NCBI GenBank assembly: GCA_023055355.1
Contig: JALJCS010000009.1
Coordinates: 27,925,001 to 27,989,000, forward strand
From: Agelaius tricolor
Lineage: Eukaryota; Chordata; Aves; Passeriformes; Icteridae
DNA: 64,000 bases
Direction: 5' to 3'
The notes under the pieces are model-generated. The model searched no databases and was not told the origin of the DNA. It saw only the letters and a list, made by a program, of their open reading frames with translations. Positions 15,009 to 26,400 of the stretch are shown here, in pieces. The stretch's first letter is position 1; each line of letters opens with the position of its first letter. Position numbers and translations under genes: made by a program.

Positions 15009-15109
15009 CTTGGTACTCTGCAGGAACAGACCTCAGATCTGTGATGGGAAATGTTTGAGCCTCGAAGGACCCTTGTGAAATGATTGGCTTCAGTTTGATG
15101 TCTGGGGGT
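15009..15109 (-). CDS. Candidate internal coding exon of an unidentified minus-strand gene
   Basis: On the minus strand a 101-bp block is bounded by an acceptor-like TTTTCATTGTAG just upstream (15110-15121) and a donor-like CCAAG/GTGAAT at 15009/15008. One frame is open across it with a protein-like composition: it starts PPDIKLKPIISQGSFEAQ, continues into TFPITDLRSV, and ends PAEYQ plus one base. The block length of 101 bp, with split codons at both ends, fits an internal exon. The open frame runs past both boundaries, so openness alone is not proof. I do not recognise the protein family. If real, the host gene is transcribed from the minus strand and much of this window is its intron. The alternative is a chance ORF with fortuitous splice motifs. 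Confidence 0.45.
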
Positions 15110-17609
15110 CTACAATGAAAATTTGTCACACTGCAATCCCCATTATACATCAGGAGCAGCATAAGGACTGGCCATGCCCAGGCATCACGTGTGCTCCCTG
15201 GAAATTTAGTTTGGTTCTTCCTGTACTGCCATAGCCTGCAAGGAGGAGAATAATACCATTAGATTGCCAGAACAACAATTTTCCCAGCATAATAATGCTT
15301 GCAAAAAAACAACCAAACAAATCCAGACTGGCAAATTGAGGAAAAAATAGAAACTCAAGTTGTGCCATCTGGTGCAATAATGGCTCTAAATTACATGGCT
15401 ACAGGAAAAAGCATTTGGATTGTTACCTGGCACCGAAAATCAGGAGTAAAGAACGTAAAGCATAGTGTCATTTGATCACTTTATGAAAAGGCAGTATAGT
15501 CTATCCTGTGCATTTGAAAAAGAAGAACTACATTTTAAAAGTGTTTCTATTTCCTACTTTTATGTGTTTAAACCACTCACGGTAAATATTAAGAACATTA
15601 TGCAACCTCTAAATGTAGTTCCTGCCCTTGCTTCACCTTGTATTCCTTGGTACATCCTTACACTCCACACCTTTAGAGATAAAAATGCTTTTCATATGCT
15701 CTTCTTTGCCTTGCTCCTGAGAAGACAACCTGGTAGCCAAAAGCCTGCTCTTGTCAGAAATGCAGAGTCTTCCAGACTCTTTTAGAAGTTCACCTCTTGC
15801 ATGTGAGTTTTTAGACTTCTGAAGCTATGTCCTGATGAATGAAATGTTGTCCAACTCAGCACAAAATTTCATAGATCTAGCATTTAATGAGATGACAGTA
15901 CATTTCTTTAGAGGAAGGATGACCAAATATTTGAGAGCTAACTGATGTAACAGAGCACTGTACTATGTATCACTGTAATTTTGAGACAGAAATATAACTC
16001 TTTTCCTGGTTGGATCAGACCTGAGTCCATTCTGGTGTATTGTCCCACTGGCAGCAGCCAGTACTAATGCTTCAAAGAAAAGATGTTAAAAAAAAATCTC
16101 TGAGAAACAATACCCATGTCCTTAATGCTTTTTCCATGCCTCAAAGAGGAGTTAGCTTGTGCCTCTGAAGAATTCAGATGGAACAGCCATTTAAGTATTT
16201 CTCATATAATTTAATCTGGGGTGCTTTTAATACCCATGCAAGCAGATAATTCTTTTTGACCCACTGAGCTCTGGTTCTCAGCAGGAGGCAACCACAGCAT
16301 CAATTTTGCACTGTGTGCTTGGTGTTAACTTTTAAATCAGAATACCCATGTATTAGAGTTCCCTGTGTGTTACTGTATTAGTTTTCCAAACACACAAGCA
16401 GCTCAGTTCCCTTTTAAAACTGTGGCTCTATACTTCATTAAGCTATCTGTGATAGCATCTACCCAAATAATCTGCCTTCACAGCAGATTGCAAATTCAGA
16501 GCCCAGGCAAGCAAGGAGAAACTTGGATTACTTTTGCCAATGGGCATTATTGTACCTTTATCCATGTCAAATTTCTCCTCTCACTGCACTGCCAAGATGT
16601 TTAATTCCTGCTGGAGCATCTAACAAACCTCAACAGCTTTCACCAGCTGAAACAAATTATCGTGACAGGCTAAATTCCCTAGCTTGCTCTGTTGTTCCTT
16701 CTCCATGATGCTGATGGGGATAGAGAGCACCCCTGGCTAGACCCACATTGCTCTGCTGATCAGATCCTGCACACACACTTGACTTAGCTTCATGTTGAAG
16801 ACTATTCAAGCTGCTAGCTTCAAGTATGTCATGTGATGCAGAAGGATGCAAAAGGGGAAAAAAATGAAAGATTAGAAGTGTACCTTGTTTTGTATCCTGC
16901 TGGCTTTGCTGTGGAGAGCTGCAAGCCCAGTGGGTGACTAACTAGAATAACTGGATTGAAAGGAATTAACAGGAATTGACACCCACAAATACATTAATGC
17001 ATTTGGGGTTGCAGGTATCCAAATGATGTGGCTCTGAATTAGGTGGTTATTTCTCTGCAATTCTCCATCCATTTCCAGAGAGATGAAACTAAATACCACC
17101 TTAGTGCAAAGCTGTCATAACATGATTCTGGATGAGGCTTTTCTTGCCAGCTATCTCATGTCTGAATAGAGGCATCTCAAGAGACAAACAAATGGAAAAT
17201 GCCTCAGAAAGCCATGATTTTCCCAAACATCCAACTTTTTTTGCCATGATAGGAGCAAGTTCAACAACACAGTGATCTGAGCTATCAGGGCTTGTATTTA
17301 GACCAAGAAAAGACAACCTGTGCTAAACTTGCTTGATTAAATATGCCACTCAGCAGAAGAAACAGAAGTGGCTTGGAGTCACTTTTCTCCCCTTCTACCC
17401 AGCCCTTTATTATCCTCTTCTGGATTCTTTCTCAATTCAGTGTCTCAGAGCAGCAGTCCAAGAGCACTTCTGTATCTTTGGCCCAACTCTGATTTTACAA
17501 TCTACTGCATACCTTACAATTCACAGAGCCTTTTCCATTAAGGATTACTTTAATTTCTCCTGGATAACTATAGTAGAGGTGGCCTTTGAGTCCTAGTAAA
17601 ATACAAGTA
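15110..17609. other. Unique sequence with a possible ancient LINE remnant
   Basis: No gene was recognised apart from the neighbouring exon candidate. Around 16005-16080 the words GGTTGGATCAGACC, CCATTCTGGTGTATTGTC, GGCAGCAGCCAGTACTAATG and CTTCAAAGAAAAG occur in this order. This resembles my memory of the 3' region of ancient CR1/L3-type LINEs. The rest is AT-rich unique sequence. Confidence 0.5.
16005..16080 (+). mobile_element. Possible ancient CR1/L3-type LINE 3' fragment
   Basis: A short diverged block shares ordered words with the untranslated 3' part of old CR1/L3 elements: a 'GGATCAGACC...CCATTCTG' part followed by a 'CAGCAGCCAGTACTAATGCTTC' part. No 8-bp CR1 terminal repeat is visible. 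The identification is from memory only. Confidence 0.35.
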
Positions 17610-17995
17610 TTGTACTTGAATATCTGTATATAGGCTTTGCACCGGGAGGTCCCGGTTGTCCTTGATGGGCTGCAGCTGTGACTAATGAAGATAAATGGGA
17701 TAAAAGGGGGTGGGTTAGCCAGTCAGGGAGAGCCTTGAAGGAGCCCTGAACTGAGAAAGAACAATATGCAGAAGAAGGAGTCTGTGCTGCGAAGATCTGC
17801 AGCCATAAGAATACACCAAGGAGGTATGGGACTTTAGAAATCTGATAACAACAGTATGGGACTCCAGAAATAGAACAACAACAGATAACTACATATGCTT
17901 GTATAAAAATGCTCCACCCTATATGGAACCTATACATACAGCCAAGAGTGGGAGCTGACTTTCTGTTGCTCAGCATACCTCAGTTTTCCCATTTG
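17610..17995 (+). mobile_element. LTR-like / promoter-like block, probably retroviral
   Basis: The block contains a GGGAGGTCCC palindrome near 17644, a GC-box-poor promoter-like stretch with GGGATAAAAGGGGG (TATA-like, around 17697-17710), and downstream purine-rich sequence with GAAGAAGGAGTCTGTGCTGC. A 30-bp tandem duplication starts GTATGGGACT at 17823 and 17853. A second TATA-like GTATAAAAATG lies near 17901. This resembles a passerine retroviral LTR, but I could not define TG...CA ends or a target-site duplication. A genuine host promoter is the alternative. Confidence 0.4.
17823..17882. repeat. 30-bp tandem duplication (2 copies)
   Basis: Two adjacent 30-bp units each start GTATGGGACT and end AACAACA. 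They differ at several positions. They lie inside the LTR-like block. Confidence 0.75.
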
Positions 17996-20800
17996 TTTCC
18001 CAGGTGAGTGGTGCTGTGGTCACACATTTGAAACAGAACTTCTTCAGAGAGGCTGTGAAAACAACCACATCGCTCTTCTCATGTGAAACTAACCTCTGAT
18101 GAAGCCCCCAAGCTCAGGAAGCCCTAACCAGTCAGTACTAGTCACCAGGAAGTAAAGCCTTTTTCTAGATCTGATTAGCAAGCTATTTTTGTTACAGTCC
18201 TATCGTCATGTAGGATACGGCAGCTTCATTTTGGCACTGCCCCTTATATCATCCAAGATCTGTTGTTTTCCTGCGTTGAAGGATGCCTTGTTCTTTCTTC
18301 AGCTCATCCATTTATCATGACAAAGAATCAAGAAAGAGCTTAAGCAAGAGCTCCAGAGTTCTATAGAGTTGTTTTCCTGAACAAATAGAATCAAGCCATA
18401 GATTGGTGGTTCTTGCGGCTTACCCCCAAGGATAACCAAGACTACCCCACCTTACATCACCCCATGATATTTAATACTAATTCCAGAAGTCCACCCACAG
18501 AGAAAAGCTGTTTAGCACTGTGGTCCTACTACATCATGCTTGCCAGAGATGTCAATCTCTCAGCATTGGGGTGCCAGCTGGCACTCATCTCACCCAATGC
18601 CCAAAGCCATAAAGAAGCTTTTCAAAATATGCACAGAGCCTTCAGTTATCCTGTCAGACAGGTTAAGGCCCAGCACAAAACTGAGGGCAGACTTATCCTG
18701 ACCACCAACCATAGTCAACTGCCCCTTTTTTCACCTTACACTCAAAGAAGAGTTCCACTCCATTATTCTGCCAGAAATTATCATCCCTACCCTCATATCA
18801 GCTATTTTTTTCCACTCCATTTTAAATAAACAGAGATAATCAGTAGGGATAGTACTTGCTTTGGTGATATTCAAAATCAATCCATTGCTATCTCTCAAGT
18901 CTTTTGCTCTCCAAAATCATTGAAAATAATGTAGGGATTGCTGTTATAGACAGCAAGAATCAAAAGCATGACAAATTTAACAGATACCTGTTACTGTGCT
19001 TGAGGTTGCCTGTTAAGCAGCACAGACGCAGTAACTCAGGTTGCTCCCACACCATTTGCTTTCATAGAACACTCTACAGACATCAAGTCTCTGTGAGAAT
19101 AACAGGTACAAAGCACAGAATGAGCCCAGAAAGGCAAGACTGGATGGCCAGCATTAAAGAGGGGAGGTGGCAGAGATGTTTTCTTTTGTTCTAAGTAGGA
19201 AGGGATAGGAGACAGATATCATGATGCCTTTCATCGCAAAGGACGAGGCACTGCCTGGGCAGTGGGAGACAGATAAAGTCAAGAGCAGTGGAAACCACAA
19301 GTGTGATGCAACCACGGGAGCAGATGTCAAGAAAGGGACAATCCAGTCCTGTGGCTGTGCGTTTTTATTGGCATAAGGCAAAGGCAAAAGCTATTGCTCG
19401 GGGGTTTTCTAACTATTCCATACTCCTGACACTGAGGCTGGCAGCCCTGCTGCTGGGTTACACCTGATTTCAGCTTGGTGTGTTCCATGGACGGACACCC
19501 CGGCACAGGGCACAGCCCCAGCCCAGCGGGGGAGAGAGAGTTCCCACTCAGTGAGCATGCTAAACCCTCCTCAAAAATACATTTCCCCAGGTTTCCAAGG
19601 GGGAAATCACTCAGCGAGGAAGGGTATTATTCCTGCACAAGGTACTTTCTTTGAGTGGGGAGGAGTCTGAATGCCTCTGAAAAGAGACAGGTCTTCAGGG
19701 GCCAAAATCAGCTCCTCAGTGCTGCCCCATCAAATGGCAGCCAAGGAAGCAGCTCTTTGCTGAACACATCTGTGCCACTGCTGGGGCCTGGAACATACTT
19801 TGGATGCCCTGCACCACACTCCTGAGCATTTTTAATGTGGAAAAGGCTGGAAATATCAGCACAGGTAGGGAAAAAAAAAAAAAAAAGCACAGGAAAAAAA
19901 ATTTTAAGAATCACTCTGTAGTCACTGGAAAGTTGATATGGGAGCAAAGCTCTGCTTTTCCTCTGTGATATCCTCTAATTAACCAAAAGGTGACACAGAA
20001 CAACAAAGAGAAAGAAATTCCTTCCATTCTGCTTTGGTCATCAGTTGAATTAAAAAGCAACTACATTCCTTCCAGCAGCCAAATCTTTCTTATACGCTGT
20101 GACATAAGAAGGGGGAAAAAATGCACATAGAACAAATTAAGTGTGTAGTACAACAATTCAGAAAAAATGCCAGCTATTCTTGACTTCTGAACCTTTGATC
20201 AGATTTTAAATTTGCTTTGACTTTTATTTTTTACCAGTTGCTAAAGAGACTGTAAAGAAATACAGAGACATGTAAAGCTAGAAGCTATGAGGTCAGCTTT
20301 AAGGGTCTGGAAAAGCAGCCAGACTTGAATGCTGTCTTTGACATCCCATGACAAATATCTGTCTCAATGGGCTGCCAGAAAATTCTATCAGCAGTGCTCA
20401 AAATATTCCAGTAAATATTTAGCTGTTATTTTGCTTTGCCTTGGGACTGAGACGGAACAGAATTTCTTGGATACAAACAGGAGATGAAACAAAACAAAAA
20501 CAAACAAACCCCACATCATTGTGTCTGCAACTGCATACAGGACTCCAGGCATCAGATGCATGCATGGGAACAGCACAGAAAAAGCTTATTCATAATTTAA
20601 TTTATGGCTAAACCACACATGCTACTGCTGGACTTGACTGTGGCAAGTCAATAACCAACAGTAATCACGCTCTAAACAAGTGTGATGACCTTGCAATCCA
20701 TGTTTGAAGGCATGCAGCACACAGAGTACTGCCTTGTATCTCCACTGGAGAATAACCATTCTCCAACAACCCTACTTTTTTCATTTAGTACCAACCTACC

Positions 20801-20852
20801 AAGTTTATAAAGACTCAACAAGTTTATAAAGACTCAAGTTTATAAAGAATCA
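20801..20852. repeat. ~18-bp tandem repeat (3 copies)
   Basis: AAGTTTATAAAGACTCA is repeated at 20801 and 20820. A third, slightly diverged copy (AGTTTATAAAGAATCA) begins around 20837. Confidence 0.8.
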
Positions 20853-22089
20853 AAACCACACAGCTTCTCAAGCAAATGTACATCAAAAAATTGCAAAGAA
20901 TATGTGATTTACATCTGAAACAAGGTCCCTAAAATTTGTACTTCCAGGAAATTTTTATGTCATGAATTTAATACTTCAGCACAAAAGATTCTGTCCTTGC
21001 AATCATTAGTTTATATTTCTGATTACAAATACTAATAAAGGTTCTATCATGTAGCTTAGGGATTAAAATGAGTGATTACTTTTCAAATGGGTGATAATCC
21101 TCCAAATGAGTGACAGATGAAATAAGTATCTGAAACAAAAGGATAGAGAGAAACCATTTTTTCTCTCCCTCCAATGCAAGATCAAGAGAGGGCTAAAAAT
21201 AGACAACAGCAAAGCAGTAACATTGACCAAAATATTTAGAGCTTCTGTATAATTAATAATAACACTGAATGGAAACTCCATTATTAAACTTGAAAATAGG
21301 AAAGTGTCTGGAGAGGAATCCATTACTGGAGAGGTGCTTCAGGCAAGTGATAGAAAATTCCTCCAGAGTTTCCTTGCACTTTGAAAGAAAACAGAACAAG
21401 AAAGAGAAGCCACTGGGGAAGAAGCCTCATAGCAAAGCTGCCAAAGACAGGTGACATGCCCAAGTGTAGTATTGAGGGAAGGCACACAGTCCTCCATCAT
21501 TAAAAAAAAAAAAAGGATCACCAAATCCAAAAGAAAGGCAAATTTCAGAACAGGAAGCTCAAGTGCCAAATCCACCAGTGTTTTCTGACTTCTAACAAAG
21601 TGTAAAGCAGCAGGCACCTCACAGGAAAAAATGCTAAGTTCCCACAAGATCTTTAGAAGTGTGTAACAAGAGAGAGATCTCAGAAGGACTACAGTGTATT
21701 ATGAATTAGTAGCAAAAATAATCAAGCCCCACCAAAATGTACACTACCAAATGCATAGCTGGGGATGAGAGCAACATCAGCCAGTGGTCTTCAGTGACAG
21801 CTGGAGTTTAGCAAATTCACATAACTGTACTCTGTATGCACTGAGTCACAGTCCATAGAAGATAAGACTGTTACAGGCAAGTAAGAAATATAACAGATTA
21901 TTCCAAAATCTATCTTAAGATTGCCAAGATCCATTCAATACATTGTTGAAAAGAAGGAATGATTCCTGCTAATAGCCTAATAAAAGAGCTCATATTATTA
22001 ACAGTAGGACAAAATATATAGCTAGCATTGTCCCAAAGGAACCCATTAAACATAGGTAAAGATGTAGGTCATTTTACCTTTCAGGTAAC

Positions 22090-22094
22090 AAGAG
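22090..22094. repeat. Target-site duplication, left copy (AAGAG)
   Basis: AAGAG lies immediately left of the solo LTR. It is identical to 23432-23436 on the right. Confidence 0.85.
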
Positions 22095-23431
22095 TGTCAT
22101 GGTTTGACACTGGCACAATGCCAGTGCCCCCATGAAAATACATTCTCCCTGGTGTCTGCTGTGAGATGTGACTAAGAATAGAACAAAACAGGCTCCTACT
22201 TAGAAATAAAGAAGAGAAAACTTTATTAACGTACAACTATATGTAAAAAGAAACACACAGAAAGAATGAAAACCTTCTAAAAACATTTCTTCCTCCCCCC
22301 ACCTAATTTCCAACACATCCATCCCTCAGATCACCAACTCTCAGTCCATCACCACCCTTTAGATAATCAATTCTTAGTTCCTCAAGGAGTGAGGAGTCCC
22401 TCTTGTACCACAGGCTTCCCCTGGAAACACAGTTGAGACCTCTTGTGCTTCCTGTCACACGTGGCACCGCCCAGAGATCATTGCCATCGTGACATCTTCG
22501 TTCCATGCCCAGTGCTCTCACCACTGTGCATGGACCAGAGCTGCTTCTAGGGTTTTCCTTTTAAGGGTGCTTTGTCCAGTTCCAAAAAAAGAGCACAGAC
22601 TCTCACTCTCGGGACACCTGTCCCCCCCACATTTCACCCCCTGGGGCTGTGGGGTCTCAAGAACAGAGATCTTCTCCTCCACTTTAGATTGAGGGCACCA
22701 ACCACCCTCCTCACCCGTTGTCTCTGTTCACGCACTCCTTCACATAACATCACTGCACTCTCTTGACTCCAAGCCATTGCCTCCCCCTAAATGCAGTCTC
22801 TGTGTCACAGGAAAAATGTTTCTGAATGTTTCTGTCCATGGCTACACAAGAAAAGTCCAGCCAAAGGCCACTCCATCACCTCCTCCCACCTAAGATTCTT
22901 CTCCACTTCTCTCGTGGCCCATTTCCTCTTATCTCATCTCTATCTCTCTTCTCATTCAGCTCCAGGAGGATCAGCATTTGTAAGGTTTCCATCATCCAAG
23001 AAAAGGGTTAAAAATCTGAGGCTCTGTCTGTCCAGAAGTGGCACAAGCACAGGTTCTCTCTCTCTGTCTCTCCTCGGGGGGGGGGGGGGTGGCCGCTGCC
23101 CGATGCCTCTCAGTGCTCCTCCACCCCTCCATCATGCAGGGGCCTTCACCTCCCTTCTGTCCAAGGTCCCGGCCTACCGGCCTACCTCATCCGGCCGCAT
23201 GGCTGCCCCTGCCCCGCCCAGCATGCAGCCGGGCAGGGGAGCTCTGAAACTTTCACTGACTGGAACCAAAGAGAGCTTCCCCCTTCGAGTTCTCTGCTTT
23301 TAACCCCCTGTGTTCTCAGAGGTGTATCCATGTCCTCAGTGGCCACAGAAGGTGCCAATTTTCAAATCTGAGCACCTATTGGTTTGACCACAGCATCCCA
23401 AAAAAACCTCACTTCCTCTCAAACCACGACA
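22095..23431 (-). mobile_element. Solo LTR, ERVL-like, complete with target-site duplication
   Basis: The block begins TGTCATGGTTTGA and ends TCAAACCACGACA. These are inverted terminal sequences matching at 12 of 13 positions, with TG...CA ends. AAGAG sits immediately on each side (22090-22094 and 23432-23436), giving a 5-bp target-site duplication as is usual for ERVL-type elements. No gag, pol or env is present, so this is a solo LTR. Minus orientation is inferred from a GGTTAAAAGC TATA-like motif near 23297 and an AATAAA signal near 22222-22228 close to the other end. Internal features are a CT-rich tract followed by a G-run (about 23054-23091) and a GC-rich middle. A 170-codon open frame in it (22791-23303, plus strand) is antisense to the LTR and has no recognisable product. 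Confidence 0.85.
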
Positions 23432-23436
23432 AAGAG
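23432..23436. repeat. Target-site duplication, right copy (AAGAG)
   Basis: AAGAG lies immediately right of the solo LTR and matches the left copy exactly. Confidence 0.85.
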
Positions 23437-26400
23437 GAAAGACCACGTTAGGTGCTAAGTAGCAAGATAATTATAAAAACCACAAACAAACACTCTGGTC
23501 AGTGCTGGTACAAAAATAAGAACTTTCAATACTGTCATTGTGGATTAAGTCACAAAAATTTGCCACACTGATTGATAGAAAAATTAAATCATACTCAGAG
23601 ACCACCAGAAAAGTTTTCAAAAGAATTCTAAACTGTTACACTGTTACAAAAATCCCCTTCCCTAACTATAATAACAAACAGTTGTATTACTATAACAGTT
23701 AATATTTATTAGTTTACATTATATACTGCAATGTAACAAAGTAGTGGAATTTTAATGTAGGCTTTGGTACTGCTCATGCTTATATAAAACAAGTGAAGTA
23801 CAGCCTGGCCCTGGAAATAAAGGCTTTGATTCTCAGAAGCTTAGAGCTGTTCATGAAGGACAAGAGATACCTGTGGATAACTAAGATAACACCAGCCTCC
23901 TGGCCCCTCTAACATCTTTGAAACCCTCCCAGCATTGTCTGGCATCATGGATAAGTAATTGCAGCAAAACTGACTCCAGGGACATCTGGATAAACAGACA
24001 AACAGCAACAGAGCTGCAGAAATACAGCTGCTTTGTAGTTTGGCTATGATTAGTAATTGGCAATGTGAGAGACAGTGAATAGTCAAATTCTGTTGTACCT
24101 GAACACTTGAAGGATATAAGAACCCTGTGTAGAACCATGTTCCAGGGGCCTCACAGTTTGGCTAGGAAACCTCATGCACCCATATATTTACTTGCTTGCA
24201 ATACTATACTTTGTACCCCATCCTCTCCCCTCAGTTGACAATGGTCAGCTGCAAAATTTTGTGGCATTATCAAGAGCAGAGGGGTACACAGTCCCAGGAC
24301 CTGTTACCTGTACAATTTCCTTATTAAGTGCTAGCACCCTCTAGGAAAGAGAAAACAAGCAACCTGGAAAAACATTTTACAGAGCAATTGAAGAAAAAGC
24401 CCAATTCACCAATAGGACATTCAAAATCCTCCACAGGCTAAAACTATGGCATTTTGTCTGGCTCCAAGTCCAGATGAAATGGCAGAAAGTGGAGGAAGCC
24501 TTATGCATTAGAGATTCCAGGAAGACAAAAAGAGAAAAACAAAAATCTATTGGTATGCGATGTAACTGTGGTACACAATACAGTAACTTCATAAAAACCA
24601 ACAAAAGTTAAATAAAATCACAAGAGATAAAATCCTAATTTGTTCTTGGTTCTCTTACTTCAGACAATAAAACTGCACAGATAGTATGGAAGAAATGTTA
24701 TTCACTAATTCAACCTGAGCACTTAAATAGAGATGTGATTTAAGTGATTTTTATTCCTACTTCTACAGAAAATGCATTGGCCCCTGTAGGAGACAGCAGT
24801 TCCACTCCTCCCGATGGATTAGTGCAGCAGCCCCAGAACACACACAGGATGCATAGTCTGCTTCTCTACTTGCACAATCAGAACTCGGTAACACTCACTG
24901 GCTTTGCTTCCCCAGGAAAGTTTGTCCTAAATTGCACCTAACTGCAGATCTCTGCATGGAAGCTGAATGTGAATGGTGTACTTTCTTGGCAGTAATCAAT
25001 AAGGGACCAAAACAATACATGGAAATATGTCTGGGTTTCTCTTCCTCTTTGTTTAATCAAAAGAAGCCAAACTATCAAGAAGGCAGAATTATGTAAACTA
25101 GGTGATGGGCTGCAGTAGGGGAATGGAAAATAAAAACCCCAAACACGAAAGAAGCATTTGAATAAGACTAAGATTGCCCTGTGTTGAGGAGAATTGCACA
25201 TAATCCTCTGAAATTTCACCATGTTATCCTCTGGAACTTTGTTATTTTTTGATCCATCCTATATTGGTCTAAGATGCTTCTTAAGAAATATTTGAAAAAT
25301 CACAGATATTGAATTGTTAAATGGTTGTGTTTCATTTAACTTTCCTACCACTTTCAAACTTCATAACCTTTTGACTTAACTGGTACTGCTGCTGATTTCC
25401 ACCTGGGTGGTAAATTACCTGTTGCAAAGCCAATTTCACTCAGTGAATTGTTATGACTGCACTGATTAAAATATGAGAAGGAACAAGTTGATTCCAAAGA
25501 ACCAATGGTTTGAGATATTTCCTAGCAGAGACTGAGCTAAAGGAGTATGATCTTTACCATCTCAGAGAAGCAGGCATGGGGTAACCTGACTCTAGATCCC
25601 TAGAATTTGTTCCCAAAGTTGCTGTCATATGCGTTCCCTTGCAAAACTCCAAGCAGATCTGTCATGTGAAGGAAGTCTGAGCAGCTGGTTCCAGATCACA
25701 TTAATCCCCTCAGAAGTTTCCAGCAATGAGGAAGAGCCTGCAGGCTATACAAGCCAGAACTGGCTCAGGCTATAAGGAAAGAAAAAAGAGATTCACAAAA
25801 GAGCCAAAGGAGCCCAATTTCATAAAAATAAACAAAGAGAGGGAGAAGCTTTAGGACAAAATAATTTCAGTGTCTACCTGCTGCTCTTCACACACCTGCT
25901 CCAAAGCAGAGAAGCAAAAACTTGCCTTTGCACAGCCAGTTCTGAGTTGTGAACAGTCCACATTTCCTCCCTTCTACATCTCTCTACAGTTATCAAGTTC
26001 TAACACAGCATAGTCCTGTTTTATTCACCACAAAACCAATTCATCCAGAGTGCTGGGGCTCTCTCCCACTCTCCTTAGGAAGCAGAAGAAAGGTCTCACT
26101 GCCCAGAACATTGCTGCAATGTTCAGCCAGCATTTTGTATGTACACTCATTTCTTTTCCCTTGAATTTGTCTGCGTCCTTTTGCTCCACTTTATATAGCA
26201 GCTTGCCTTCATCATGACCTGAGAGTTGTCATCACTTAACTGAGTTCAGCAGAATTGCTCCTGTTATTGTTCTTCACAAATCAGCCTTCATAGTTTAGCC
26301 GTTAATAGTTCCACACTGGAAACCACAGTTCCTTCTGCAGTGTAGCAATTTTTTCTTCACTTTTCCTCTCAACATTAATCTTTCCTACAGGAAGAACACC

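Larger units (their letters stand above)
17996..22094. other. Unique sequence, no gene recognised
   Basis: Non-coding. A 138-codon open frame at 18413-18829 shows no domain and is flanked by ordinary AT-rich sequence, so I treat it as chance. A GC-richer patch lies at 19440-19530. An A-run lies around 19869-19886. A triplicated ~18-mer lies at 20801-20852. The solo LTR follows. Confidence 0.55.

Noticed and set aside
14749..15162. The full 137-codon minus frame as a gene
   Set aside because: Only the part between the splice-like motifs (15009-15109) looks like protein; the rest reads as intron.
22791..23303. 170-codon plus-strand open frame
   Set aside because: It lies wholly inside the solo LTR, antisense to it, in GC-rich low-complexity sequence, with no domain.
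24769..24887. Possible plus-strand exon (ENALAPVGDSSS...)
   Set aside because: The acceptor-like tract is good, but the donor is weak and the peptide has no conserved motif.
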